This document shows positions 16,937 through 25,808 of a DNA stretch of 64,000 bases, one piece after another. The notes beneath the pieces are model-generated. The model was given only the letters and a program-made list of their open reading frames with translations, did no database searches and had not been told where the DNA came from. Origin of the DNA: Flagellimonas spongiicola (GTDB lineage Bacteria > Bacteroidota > Bacteroidia > Flavobacteriales > Flavobacteriaceae); assembly GCF_023502425.1 (NCBI RefSeq), contig NZ_JAMFMA010000002.1, forward strand, positions 434,001-498,000. The letters run 5' to 3'. The stretch's first letter is position 1, and the number at the start of each line of letters is the position of its first letter. Position numbers and translations under genes: made by a program.

Positions 16937-16954
16937 TTGTTACAACTACTTTTT
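16929..16954 (+). terminator. Terminator after HU and the ribosomal microprotein
   Basis: The 10-bp stem AAAAGTAGTT/AACTACTTTT (16929-16938 with 16944-16953) surrounds loop GTTAC and runs into a T-tract. It includes the last codons and stop of the microprotein. Confidence 0.75.
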
Positions 16955-17004
16955 CACTTTTCACACCTACGTTCTTTGACATAGAGATTCACGAAAAGAA
17001 TTTC

Positions 17005-17022
17005 AATCGGTAGTAACCGATT
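17005..17022 (+). promoter_or_regulatory. Stem-loop in the rng leader
   Basis: The perfect stem AATCGGT/ACCGATT with loop AGTA lies 58 bp before the GTG of rng. A second, weaker CCCA/TGGG stem follows at about 17046-17060. RNase E/G genes in other bacteria are autoregulated through leader structures; that this is such an element is only a guess. Confidence 0.3.
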
Positions 17023-17080
17023 CTACATATTGTTTAATCATTTATCCCAGCAATATTGGGGTAAATAAAAATCGATTCAG

Positions 17081-18628
17081 GTGAATAGAGAATTAATCGT
17101 TAGATCTAGTTCCGATGCAGTCGATTTTGCCTTGTTAAAGGATGGAAAACTCATTGAATTACACAAAGATGAGGATGACAACAAATTTTCAGTAGGGGAT
17201 ATCTTCCTAGCCAAGATAAGAAAACCCGTTACCGGCCTCAATGCGGCGTTCGTAAATGTAGGTTATGAAAAAGATGCGTTCCTGCACTATCATGACCTTG
17301 GTCCGCAGTTGTCCTCCATGTTAAAATTCATTAAAAAAGCAAGAACAGGGAAAGTAAAGGATTATTCCCTCAAAGATTTTCCATTTGAAAAAGATATAGA
17401 CAAGAATGGCAGTATTAACGAAGTTATTAAGGCCAATCAGTCATTATTGGTACAAATAGTAAAAGAACCTATTTCCACCAAAGGTCCAAGAATTAGCTCC
17501 GAGCTATCATTAGCTGGGCGTTATTTGGTCATGGTACCTTTTTCCGACCGAGTTTCAGTTTCTCAAAAAATTGGAAGCAAAGAAGAAAAAGATAGGTTAA
17601 TACGACTTGTAAAAAGTATTAAGCCCAAAGGATTTGGGGTAATAATACGTACCGTTGCAGAAGGCAAGAAAGTTGCAGAACTCGACAAAGATCTTCAAAA
17701 TTTGTTTTCCAAATGGATAACAATGTGCAAGAGATTGCATAGAGCTGATCATCCATCCAAAGTATTAGTAGAACTCAATAGAGCTTCTTCCATCCTTAGA
17801 GATGTATTCAATGATTCCTTTACAGGAATTCATGTGGATGATGAAACACTTTACAATCAAATCAAGGATTACTTGCATGAAATTGCTCCTCAAAAAGAAT
17901 CTATAGTAAAACTGTATTCCGGTTCCGCACCCATTTATGAAAAATTTGGCATCGAACGCCAAATAAAGACTTCATTTGGACGCACAGCGTCAATGAGCAG
18001 AGGTGCATACCTTGTAATAGAACATACCGAAGCGCTTCACGTAATAGATGTGAACAGTGGTAATCGTTCCAACAAGGCAAAGAACCAAGAAGATACGGCA
18101 TTGGAAGTAAACCTTTTAGCTGCATCAGAAATCGCAAGGCAATTACGTTTGCGGGATATGGGAGGAATTATAGTAATTGATTTTATCGATATGACCAAAG
18201 GTGATCACAGACGTAAGTTGTTTGATCATTTAAGGGAAGAAATGAAGGATGATCGTGCAAAGCACAAAATCCTTCCCCCTAGTAAATTTGGTCTGGTACA
18301 GATTACCCGTCAAAGGGTACGACCAGAGATGAATATCAAAACCAGTGAGGAAAATCCCAATGGATCAGGAAAGGAAGTGGAAGCACCAATTGTCCTAATT
18401 GACAAAATCAATTCGGATTTGGAACGCATAATGAAAGGAAATCATAAAGACAAGGGTATTATTCTGAATATCCATCCATTCATTGCCGCTTACCTCAACC
18501 AAGGATTCCCATCTCAACGCTTTAAATGGTTTTTAGAGTATAAAAAATGGGTGAAAATCCAACCAAGGGATGCATACACGTACCTTGAATATCGTTTTAA
18601 AAACAAAGACGGTAAAACAATTAGATAA
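17081..18628 (+). CDS. rng: Ribonuclease E/G family endoribonuclease
   Basis: This 515-residue protein has an S1-like RNA-binding domain (about 35-130) followed by the RNase E/G catalytic core. The metal-binding aspartates are in VIDVNSGN (Asp323) and VIDFID (Asp367). It lacks the long C-terminal scaffold of enterobacterial RNase E, so it is of RNase G length. It cuts single-stranded RNA in mRNA decay and rRNA maturation. The start is a GTG (NRELIVRSSSDAVDFAL follows), matching the family N-terminus. A terminator follows directly. Confidence 0.95.
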   Translation: MNRELIVRSSSDAVDFALLKDGKLIELHKDEDDNKFSVGDIFLAKIRKPVTGLNAAFVNVGYEKDAFLHYHDLGPQLSSMLKFIKKARTGKVKDYSLKDFPFEKDIDKNGSINEVIKANQSLLVQIVKEPISTKGPRISSELSLAGRYLVMVPFSDRVSVSQKIGSKEEKDRLIRLVKSIKPKGFGVIIRTVAEGKKVAELDKDLQNLFSKWITMCKRLHRADHPSKVLVELNRASSILRDVFNDSFTGIHVDDETLYNQIKDYLHEIAPQKESIVKLYSGSAPIYEKFGIERQIKTSFGRTASMSRGAYLVIEHTEALHVIDVNSGNRSNKAKNQEDTALEVNLLAASEIARQLRLRDMGGIIVIDFIDMTKGDHRRKLFDHLREEMKDDRAKHKILPPSKFGLVQITRQRVRPEMNIKTSEENPNGSGKEVEAPIVLIDKINSDLERIMKGNHKDKGIILNIHPFIAAYLNQGFPSQRFKWFLEYKKWVKIQPRDAYTYLEYRFKNKDGKTIR

Positions 18629-18630
18629 CA

Positions 18631-18665
18631 AAAGCGACTCCAATTTTGGGGTCGCTTTTTTGTTT
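18631..18665 (+). terminator. Terminator of rng
   Basis: The stem AAAGCGACTCC/GGGGTCGCTTT (one G-U pair) around AATTTT is followed by TTTTTTGTTTT. Confidence 0.85.
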
Positions 18666-18713
18666 TACGGAATTGAGAACATTATGGTATTTTTGGGTAT
18701 CACCTAGTTTGCC

Positions 18714-21089
18714 ATGATTATGAAGCCCTTCTCCACGCTATGTTTTTCATTACTTATCCTAAGCTGTACCACTAATTCCACTGAAACGCTATCAGAAATC
18801 CTATCGGATTCCCCGGTTATAAAAGGGAACACCAATTATTTAAACTCTCCTTACGTTACCGCCGGCGACCGTGTTTATATGGTTGGACATCAGAATGGTA
18901 GTTTTCCCGATTTAGGATGGCATATAAAAGGTGAAATGGGTGGCATATGGAACCATCCTATTAAGTTAATGGATGGATTTGATGCGCAAATTGTTGTAGC
19001 TAATGATACCCTAACTTTAAACAATGCCATTGAGTTCGTTAATTACCCCATGGCCAATATGCATCGTTTTGAATGGCCAGAAAAAGAGATTGAAGTCAAA
19101 AGATGGCAATTTGTTCCTGATGGGCAAGAAGGCATGTTAGTCCAATTTGAAATCACCTCAGCCAACAACGTACCTGCGGCAACTTTTGAGTTTATTGGAC
19201 ATACAGATTTACAGCCAACATGGCTTGGTGAAGAAACACAAATGATTGATGCCAAAGACCAAGGTACTTTTGAAAACAACAAATGGATTGTTAAGGACAC
19301 CAATAATCCTTGGTTCTCCATTTTCGGGTCTGACCGGAACCCCAACGAACATGATACCTTTACCGGCGACGGTAATGGTGCATCCAATTCGCTATCCTAT
19401 TCAATCAAGTTAAAGACTTCTTCTCCAAATACCTTAACCTTTGCAATTGCAGGATCCTATACATCCAAAGAAAACGCACTAAATACGTACAATGCCATTC
19501 TTGAGAACTTCCATGCAATGGCTTCCCAAAAGAAGCAACGTTATGGTGAGTTGGCTGAGAAATCCAAATTGACCATTCCCGATAAAGAACTTCAGCAAAC
19601 TTTTGAATGGCTAAAATACAATTGCGATTGGCTGGTAAGAACCGTTCCCGAAATAGGTACAGGTATTGGAGCGGGAATCCCGGATTACCCATGGTGGTTT
19701 GGTGTGGATAGTGAATACGCCTTGAAAGGTTATATGGCTATAGGACAAGACAATATCGTAAACCAAACAATCCAACTTTTGGATAGTGTGTCCAATGCAG
19801 TAAATGGAAATGGCAAAATCCTGCATGAAATGTCAACCAACGGATTTGTCTTCAATAAGGGAAATATTAATGAAACCCCGCAGTTTGCATCATTGATTTG
19901 GGAAATCTACACTTGGAACGGAGACAAACAATTCCTTGAAAAATATTTCCCCACTGTACAAAAAGGCCTTGTTTGGCTAATGGAGGAAAACGATAGCAAC
20001 GGCAACTTATTTCCAGACGGCTTTGGGATGATGGAAATCCATGGCTTGAACAGCGAGATGATAGATGTAGCTGCCTATACACAGCGCGCTTTCGATGATG
20101 CGTCCAAAATGGCCATGGAACTGGACCAAACCAACCTAGCTGAAGAATATGCCAGTGCGGCCAAGGAACTAGCCTTAAAAATCAATACCGAATTATGGTC
20201 CGATGACTTTGGGTCATACGCTGATTTTTTAGGTACAGATGAACAGGCAATCCATCTAATTGAGGATGCCATCGTTAGAGCAGATACTTTGAACAAACCA
20301 TGGGCCATAGAAGAACTGGAAACAACAAAAGCACAAATTCAACATAACCCCTCAAAGAAATTGAAACCATTTGTCCTACATCACAATTGGGTAGTCAATA
20401 CGCCTATGGAAATGAAAATCACGGACAGTTCCAAAGCAATAATCGGTCTTGATACAGCGAAAAAATTCACCAATCCATTTGGGGTTTTTGTCACCGGAAT
20501 AGACCGAGATGATTCAGCCGGAAAGGATTTCGGTTCGTTTGAAGGAAGTAAGGTCTTTTCCTATACCGGTGCAGTAATGACATTGCCAACTGGGGTGCTG
20601 GCTGTGGCAGAAAACAACTACGGCAGGCCAGATGATGCATTGGATTATCTAGAACGGATGACCCGAACATTTAGCTACGCCCTTCCGGGAAGTATTTATG
20701 AAGTTTCTCCGGATTACGGCATGATGACTCAAGCCTGGAACATTTACGCCTATGCCATTCCAATTGTACAGCAGTTTTTTGGAATACAACCAATGGCAAG
20801 TCAGAAAAAGGTCATCATTACGCCACAAATGCCCAAAAAATGGGAAGAAGGCGCCAAACTGGAAAATGTAGCCGTTGCAGACAACACAATTTCCATTTCA
20901 TATAAAAAAGGAGAACAGGGTATGCAGGTTGAAGTAATACAATCAAATCCTGAATGGACCGTTCAATTGGAATTCCCTAAAAGCACTTATGAAATTGTGG
21001 AGGGCGACGCTGAAACCACAACTACAGGTTCCAAGACGGTATTTACTTCCACATCTCAAAAAATAGTGGTTCACCAATCCAAATCTTGA
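18714..21089 (+). CDS. Lipoprotein six-hairpin glycosidase (glycogen-debranching/GH63-like)
   Basis: A 791-residue lipoprotein (lipobox LILSC, Cys18) with an N-terminal beta-sandwich region and an (alpha/alpha)6-barrel from about residue 290 to 690. The motif PWWFGVDSEYALKG (326-339) and the late GSIYEVSPDYGMMTQAWN segment are typical of amylo-alpha-1,6-glucosidase/MGH1/GH63-like enzymes, and a C-terminal beta domain closes the protein. It is probably exposed to the periplasm or cell surface and acts on an alpha-glucan or related oligosaccharide; the substrate is not determined. ATG at 18714 or 18720. The stop shares one base with the recX start. Confidence 0.78.
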   Translation: MIMKPFSTLCFSLLILSCTTNSTETLSEILSDSPVIKGNTNYLNSPYVTAGDRVYMVGHQNGSFPDLGWHIKGEMGGIWNHPIKLMDGFDAQIVVANDTLTLNNAIEFVNYPMANMHRFEWPEKEIEVKRWQFVPDGQEGMLVQFEITSANNVPAATFEFIGHTDLQPTWLGEETQMIDAKDQGTFENNKWIVKDTNNPWFSIFGSDRNPNEHDTFTGDGNGASNSLSYSIKLKTSSPNTLTFAIAGSYTSKENALNTYNAILENFHAMASQKKQRYGELAEKSKLTIPDKELQQTFEWLKYNCDWLVRTVPEIGTGIGAGIPDYPWWFGVDSEYALKGYMAIGQDNIVNQTIQLLDSVSNAVNGNGKILHEMSTNGFVFNKGNINETPQFASLIWEIYTWNGDKQFLEKYFPTVQKGLVWLMEENDSNGNLFPDGFGMMEIHGLNSEMIDVAAYTQRAFDDASKMAMELDQTNLAEEYASAAKELALKINTELWSDDFGSYADFLGTDEQAIHLIEDAIVRADTLNKPWAIEELETTKAQIQHNPSKKLKPFVLHHNWVVNTPMEMKITDSSKAIIGLDTAKKFTNPFGVFVTGIDRDDSAGKDFGSFEGSKVFSYTGAVMTLPTGVLAVAENNYGRPDDALDYLERMTRTFSYALPGSIYEVSPDYGMMTQAWNIYAYAIPIVQQFFGIQPMASQKKVIITPQMPKKWEEGAKLENVAVADNTISISYKKGEQGMQVEVIQSNPEWTVQLEFPKSTYEIVEGDAETTTTGSKTVFTSTSQKIVVHQSKS

Positions 21090-21574
21090 TGCAAGGAAAA
21101 TATCCTTCGAGAAAACACATAACCGTACAAGAGGCACAGCAAAAATTGGAACGCTATTGTGCATACCAAGATCGTTGTCATCTAGAGGTGGTGAGCAAGT
21201 TAAAGGAAATGCGAATGATTCCTGAGGCTATTGATGTCATCGTAGCCCATTTGATCCAGGAAAACTATCTGAATGAAGAACGTTTTGCAAGAAGCTTTGC
21301 CCGAGGCAAGTTCAACATTAAAAAATGGGGCAAAAACAGGATTGTGAATGAATTAAAACGTAGGCAAATTTCCACATTCAATATCAAATGTGCACTTTCT
21401 GAAATTTCAGAAGAAGATTACCTGAATGCCTTTAATGAACTTGCAATTAAAAAGTGGGAACAACTAAATACTGAAAACCTCCAAAGGCGCAAGAAAAAAT
21501 TGACAGACTATTTGTTTTATCGCGGTTGGGAGAGCCATCTTGTCTATGAGAAAATTCAAGAATTAAAACCTTAA
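21089..21574 (+). CDS. recX: RecX family regulator of RecA
   Basis: A 161-residue all-helical protein with three RecX repeats, including the second-repeat signature YLNEERFARSFARGKFNIKK. RecX binds the RecA filament groove and limits its activity. The ATG at 21089 overlaps the stop of the glycosidase gene by one base (TGATG), so translation is probably coupled. No recA is nearby. It converges on the Cupin_8 gene, with 6 bp between stops. Confidence 0.92.
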   Translation: MQGKYPSRKHITVQEAQQKLERYCAYQDRCHLEVVSKLKEMRMIPEAIDVIVAHLIQENYLNEERFARSFARGKFNIKKWGKNRIVNELKRRQISTFNIKCALSEISEEDYLNAFNELAIKKWEQLNTENLQRRKKKLTDYLFYRGWESHLVYEKIQELKP

Positions 21575-21580
21575 CAAGTT

Positions 21581-22471
21581 TCACTTCTTAGAAACGAGAT
21601 TATTGGTTCGAAGCACAGCCTTTTCATTCTTCCAATCTATCCACTCCTGACCTTTTATTCTTCGCATTAGGTTATCAAAATGCCGCATAAACAATATGTT
21701 GTAGACCGCTTTTCCAAAATTTCCCGGTTTTCTGGCAATTGCCCTCAAGCTCATTGAAAATCCAGGGCTTTTGTACTTCATGTGATGCCAATACCCTTCT
21801 GGTATATACAACACATTACCATGCTCCAATTGGGTTATATGACCTTTAGCATGCTTTAAAGCAGGCCATTTTTCCAAATCCGGGTTATCAAAATCAATAT
21901 CTTCCCTGGTGATTAGGGAATGCGGGATTTTATACAAGTATCTTGTTTCAGACTGCGAGAACAAGATACATTGCTTTTTACCTTCAAAATGAAAATGGAA
22001 AATATTGGCCAAATCTATGTCGTAGTGCATAAATGTATGGGAATCACTCCCTCCAAAAAATAACATTGGTAACCCCTTCATCAATCGAAGTCCAAAATCC
22101 GGATACGTAAAATCTTTTTGCAATTCAGGCACTTCCTTCAAGACATTCCATAAAAAAATCCTATACTTGGTAGGTTTGCTTTTTAGAAGGTCAATGTAGT
22201 CCTTCATCTTCATTTTTGCATGAGGTTCATTAAAACCTTCGTCATGCTTAACCGGGCGATCATCGTAAAGCGGCACCGTCTTCTCTCCTGCCAATTCCTT
22301 GATGTAATCTAAGTTCCATTTGGAATGAGCAGGCCAATCCTCAATGAAATTCTCTATAACCACAGGTTTTTGGGGTTTAAAGTATTTCTTTAGGAAATCT
22401 TTTTTGGAAAGACTCTTTTCCCGCGGGATTTGTTCAAGGTTAAGTTCCAAAATGTAAAAATTTTGAAACAA
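21581..22471 (-). CDS. JmjC/Cupin_8 Fe(II)/2-oxoglutarate oxygenase-like protein
   Basis: A 296-residue cupin-like protein of the PF13621 group. The iron site is complete: HYD (His149, Asp151) and a second histidine in IPEGYWHH (His229 or 230). The N-terminal KPQKPVVIENFIEDWPA is the usual entry of the family. Homologues hydroxylate protein or tRNA side chains, but the target here is unknown. A basic C-terminal tail (260-296) extends beyond the cupin. It lies 39 bp after bioB on the same strand and could be cotranscribed. A related but distant protein is encoded at 59625-60464. Confidence 0.85.
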   Translation of the reverse strand: MFQNFYILELNLEQIPREKSLSKKDFLKKYFKPQKPVVIENFIEDWPAHSKWNLDYIKELAGEKTVPLYDDRPVKHDEGFNEPHAKMKMKDYIDLLKSKPTKYRIFLWNVLKEVPELQKDFTYPDFGLRLMKGLPMLFFGGSDSHTFMHYDIDLANIFHFHFEGKKQCILFSQSETRYLYKIPHSLITREDIDFDNPDLEKWPALKHAKGHITQLEHGNVLYIPEGYWHHMKYKSPGFSMSLRAIARKPGNFGKAVYNILFMRHFDNLMRRIKGQEWIDWKNEKAVLRTNNLVSKK

Positions 22472-22510
22472 CTAAATTAAGAAAAGGTTTTTAAACGGCT
22501 ATTTGTAGTA

Positions 22511-23611
22511 TTAGTCCTTAGCAACCAGCTTTCCTTTTTCTTTTGCTTCCTCGTTTCTGGCTATTTTATGTTCGGGTCTTGTCCATTTTGGTTTTTCTCC
22601 TTTAGCTACAAATTCCGAATCAGAGGCTTCCACGGTTTTAGGTTGTGAAATTTTGGTAAATGGCTTTTGTGGATTCAAACCAAGAAGTTTAAACATTTCC
22701 ATATCCTCGTTCACGTCAGGATTTGGAGTGGTCAATAATTTATCACCTGCAAAGATGGAGTTGGCTCCTGCAAAAAAGCACATGGCCTGGCCTTCTCTAC
22801 TCATCTCAGTTCTCCCTGCAGACAAACGAACCTGTGTCTCAGGCATAACAATTCTTGTTGTGGCGACCATTCGGACCATTTCCCAAATTGAAATAGGTTC
22901 CATGTCTTCCATAGGTGTACCTTCAACTGCTACCAAAGCATTAATCGGGACAGATTCTGGTTGAGGGTTTAAAGAAGCCAAAGCCACAAGCATACCTGCC
23001 CTATCTTCCAACTTTTCACCCATACCTATGATACCTCCACTACAGACCGTCACATTACTCTTTCTAACATTGTCAATGGTATCCAAACGATCTTGGAAGG
23101 CACGTGTAGAGATTACGTCTTTATAGTAATCCTCAGATGTATCCAAATTATGGTTATAGGCATATAGCCCAGCTTCAGCCAATCGCTTTGCTTGATTTTC
23201 CGTGAGCATTCCAAGCGTACAACAAACTTCCATATCCAATTTGTTTATCGTACGAACCATTTCCAATACTTGATCAAACTCTGGCCCATCCTTTACGTTA
23301 CGCCATGCAGCCCCCATACATACTCTGGAGCTTCCTGAAGCTTTTGCTCTTAAAGCCTGGGCCTTCACATGTGAGACGGTCATTAAGTCATTTCCTTCGA
23401 TATCCGTATGGTATCTTGCCGCCTGTGGGCAATAACCGCAATCTTCTGGACAGCCACCTGTTTTAATGGACAATAGTGTAGAAACTTGGACTGTATTAGG
23501 GTCATGGTGTACCCTATGTACCGTTGCTGCATCATATAGCAATTCCATTAAGGGTTTGTTATATACCTCTAATATCTCCTCCTTTGTCCAGTTGTGTCTT
23601 GGTGTACTCAT
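22511..23611 (-). CDS. bioB: Biotin synthase
   Basis: This 366-residue radical-SAM enzyme inserts sulfur into dethiobiotin, the last step of biotin synthesis. The radical-SAM cluster ligands are in GGCPEDCGYC (Cys54, Cys58, Cys61), and the conserved CCTLGML, YNHNLDTS and SAGRTEMS segments place it in BioB. The ATG at 23611 (MSTPRHNW) is preferred; the frame extends upstream only to a TTG at 23635 that overlaps the promoter. A C-terminal Lys/Glu-rich tail of about 45 residues is longer than in enterobacteria. The gene has its own promoter and is separated from bioFDA by the flotillin pair and the ketosynthase. Confidence 0.97.
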   Translation of the reverse strand: MSTPRHNWTKEEILEVYNKPLMELLYDAATVHRVHHDPNTVQVSTLLSIKTGGCPEDCGYCPQAARYHTDIEGNDLMTVSHVKAQALRAKASGSSRVCMGAAWRNVKDGPEFDQVLEMVRTINKLDMEVCCTLGMLTENQAKRLAEAGLYAYNHNLDTSEDYYKDVISTRAFQDRLDTIDNVRKSNVTVCSGGIIGMGEKLEDRAGMLVALASLNPQPESVPINALVAVEGTPMEDMEPISIWEMVRMVATTRIVMPETQVRLSAGRTEMSREGQAMCFFAGANSIFAGDKLLTTPNPDVNEDMEMFKLLGLNPQKPFTKISQPKTVEASDSEFVAKGEKPKWTRPEHKIARNEEAKEKGKLVAKD

Positions 23612-23632
23612 AGGTTGAATATAATTCAAATT

Positions 23633-23664
23633 CAAAAATAGCCCAATTCAAATTAACCCCGCAA
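23633..23664 (-). promoter_or_regulatory. bioB promoter
   Basis: On the minus strand TTG (plus 23662-23664), 21 bases, then TATTTTTG (plus 23633-23640), matching the Bacteroidota consensus, 22 bp before the bioB ATG. I could not recognise a BirA-type operator overlapping it. Confidence 0.6.
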
Positions 23665-23676
23665 TTATACGGCGTT

Positions 23677-23714
23677 AAAAAGAAAAAGGCCATGACATTA
23701 ATCATGACCTTTTT
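23677..23714 (-). terminator. Terminator after the flotillin gene
   Basis: The stem AAAAAGGCCATGA/TCATGACCTTTTT (23684-23696 with 23702-23714, one mismatch) is followed on the minus strand by a U-rich stretch. It separates the flotillin transcript from bioB. Confidence 0.75.
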
Positions 23715-23731
23715 ATGCTACTTTGGATAAT

Positions 23732-25162
23732 TCAATCTTTTGAAGATTCTTTTGGCTCATCCTTTGAGTCTGGTTTTGCCGCAGACTCATTAACATCTTT
23801 ACCTTTTAGATACTCCGGTAATTGCATCCCTGCCATATTGAACATTTCTTGTAATGGTGGGACTGATTTGTACATTCCCGAAATGAAATTAGCCGTTGAG
23901 TTTTTCCCATCTTCTGTTTTAGTCCCGGAATCCCAAACTGTAACTTTATCAATTTTAATGTTCTTGATTGCTTCTGCCTGTTTTTCAACCAATTCAGGCA
24001 ACTTATCGGCAATTAGTAGTAAAACTGCATCCTTGGGGTCGTTCCCTGCTGCCTTTACTATTTGATCTAAACCTTCCGCCTGTTTGGTCAATACCTCAAA
24101 AATACCTTTTGCCTCTGCTTCAGCCTTAAATAAAATCGCATCCGCCTCACCTTTTGCTTTTCTGCGTATCATTTCCGCTTCCGCCTCCGCGTCTATTTCA
24201 ACTTTTCGTTTGTCAATTTCAGCTGGTACTACGACATCAGCAACTTGAGAACTACGCTCCCTTTCTGCCCGTGCCATTTCCGCATCCTTTTCAGCGGCAT
24301 ACGACTCCTCAAGCGCCTTTGCAGCTTGCACCTTTTCTGCTGCAATTGCCGTACGCTCCGCTTCAGCTTCTCGCTGTCTACGCAATGAATCTGAATTGGC
24401 AACATCTATTTTGGCAACGTTCTCTCCTTCTACAGCCTTGGCATTTGCGGCGGCAACCTGTGTTCTTTCATCTTGCAATGCGTTCGCTTCCCCAATGGAA
24501 CCATCCCTGTTTTTTTCCGCCACTGATTTACGAGCAGCATTGATGGCATGGGCGGCAGCTTCTTTACCAAGTGCTTCTATATAACCAGATTCATCAACGA
24601 TATCCGTAATGTTTACGTTGATTAGTTTAAGACCAACTTTTTTCAGCTCCGATTCCACACTTTGGGAAATATTGGAAAGAAATTTATCCCGATCCGAATT
24701 AATTTCCTCAATATCCATGGAAGCAACGACCAAACGCAATTGCCCAAATATAATTTCCTTGGCTAGGTCCTGAACTTCTTGCATTCCCAATCCAAGTAGT
24801 CTTTCTGCAGCGTTCTGCATTATTCCAGGTTCTGTAGAAATACCAATGGTAAATCGGGATGGGACATTTACCCTAATGTTTTGCCTACTCAGAGCGTTGG
24901 TAAGATCCACTTCAATGGAAATTGGGGTTAAATCCAAAAATTCATAATCTTGGATTACTGGCCATATAAAAGCAGCCCCACCATGAATACATTTTGCAGA
25001 GTTGCCGGAACCTACTTTTCCGTAGACCACCAATATTCTATCAGACGGACATCTTTTGTAACGCCTGATGAAGGATATGATGATGATAAATACAAAAAGT
25101 ATTGCAAAACCGATGGTCAGCAGTGAAGCACCGCCACCAAACTGTAAGGGTAGTAATAGCAT
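23732..25162 (-). CDS. Flotillin (SPFH/band 7) membrane protein
   Basis: A 476-residue protein with one N-terminal membrane anchor (about 13-34, LLTIGFAILFVFIIIISF), an SPFH domain (about 45-210) and a long Ala/Glu/Arg-rich coiled coil (about 215-370) containing repeated AEAE and EAERT patterns, then a C-terminal oligomerisation region. Flotillins form rings or scaffolds in ordered membrane domains. It lies 4 bp after the NfeD-like gene, the standard bacterial flotillin/NfeD partnership. The gene has no known link to biotin although it stands inside the biotin locus. Confidence 0.92.
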   Translation of the reverse strand: MLLLPLQFGGGASLLTIGFAILFVFIIIISFIRRYKRCPSDRILVVYGKVGSGNSAKCIHGGAAFIWPVIQDYEFLDLTPISIEVDLTNALSRQNIRVNVPSRFTIGISTEPGIMQNAAERLLGLGMQEVQDLAKEIIFGQLRLVVASMDIEEINSDRDKFLSNISQSVESELKKVGLKLINVNITDIVDESGYIEALGKEAAAHAINAARKSVAEKNRDGSIGEANALQDERTQVAAANAKAVEGENVAKIDVANSDSLRRQREAEAERTAIAAEKVQAAKALEESYAAEKDAEMARAERERSSQVADVVVPAEIDKRKVEIDAEAEAEMIRRKAKGEADAILFKAEAEAKGIFEVLTKQAEGLDQIVKAAGNDPKDAVLLLIADKLPELVEKQAEAIKNIKIDKVTVWDSGTKTEDGKNSTANFISGMYKSVPPLQEMFNMAGMQLPEYLKGKDVNESAAKPDSKDEPKESSKD

Positions 25163-25166
25163 ATAA

Positions 25167-25745
25167 TTATTTATTTAGGAGTTGAACAATTAAAATTCCA
25201 TTATCGGTTACCTCTTTTACTTGGACAACGTTTCCTTGTTTTAGGTCGGTGTCCTCATCTGTTAAGGCCTGTAATTCGCGGAGTGTTCCTTGCACATTGA
25301 TGCTTACTTTTCCAATACTGGACCTATTAGCCCCAATGGTAAGGTAAACTTCGCCTATCTGATCCAATGCATTTTTGAGTTTCAATGTGCCGCTACTTTG
25401 CATTTTACTGAGGTAGTAAAACAAGGCTGCCATAATCAGCATCATTAAAAGACCACATATAACCGATATTAGTATTGTTGTACTGGTCGAAAGTCCATTT
25501 TCAATACATGATATCCCAGACCATCCAAAAATTGTGAAGAAGCCCATGAGGTTCTTGAATGACAGGAACTGAAAACCTATACCTGAATCACCATCGATAT
25601 CAACATCCACATCTCCACTTAAATCGTCAACATCCCCTCCAACAAAAGTCAATACCATCAGTATCAACAATATAATTGAACCAGCAATTGCAGTAATCCA
25701 ATATACTTTTTCAAATAAAGTCAAGGCGGAGAACCATTCATCCAT
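25167..25745 (-). CDS. NfeD/YuaF/YqiJ-like membrane protein with OB-fold
   Basis: With the ATG at 25745 (MDEWFSALTLFEKVYW) the protein has 192 residues; an in-frame ATG at 25790 would add 15. Three to four membrane spans (about 15-37, 60-80, 85-110) are followed by a small beta-barrel (about 125-190, GEVYLTIGANRSSIGKVSIN and GNVVQVKEVTDNGILIVQLL), as in NfeD-like partners of flotillin. The acidic loop DVDDLSGDVDVDIDGD (after span 1) could bind cations. It overlaps no gene but is 4 bp from the flotillin start. Confidence 0.85.
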   Translation of the reverse strand: MDEWFSALTLFEKVYWITAIAGSIILLILMVLTFVGGDVDDLSGDVDVDIDGDSGIGFQFLSFKNLMGFFTIFGWSGISCIENGLSTSTTILISVICGLLMMLIMAALFYYLSKMQSSGTLKLKNALDQIGEVYLTIGANRSSIGKVSINVQGTLRELQALTDEDTDLKQGNVVQVKEVTDNGILIVQLLNK

Positions 25746-25808
25746 AATCAACAGTTTAAGGTTATTGTTTTGAACAAAAAGATAAGACATTAATAATTTA
25801 AAAATGTC

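Noticed and set aside
24154-24543. 129-codon plus-strand frame within the flotillin gene
   Set aside because: Antisense of the Ala/Glu/Arg-rich coiled coil; the product is a low-complexity Leu/Pro/Gln sequence with no start context.
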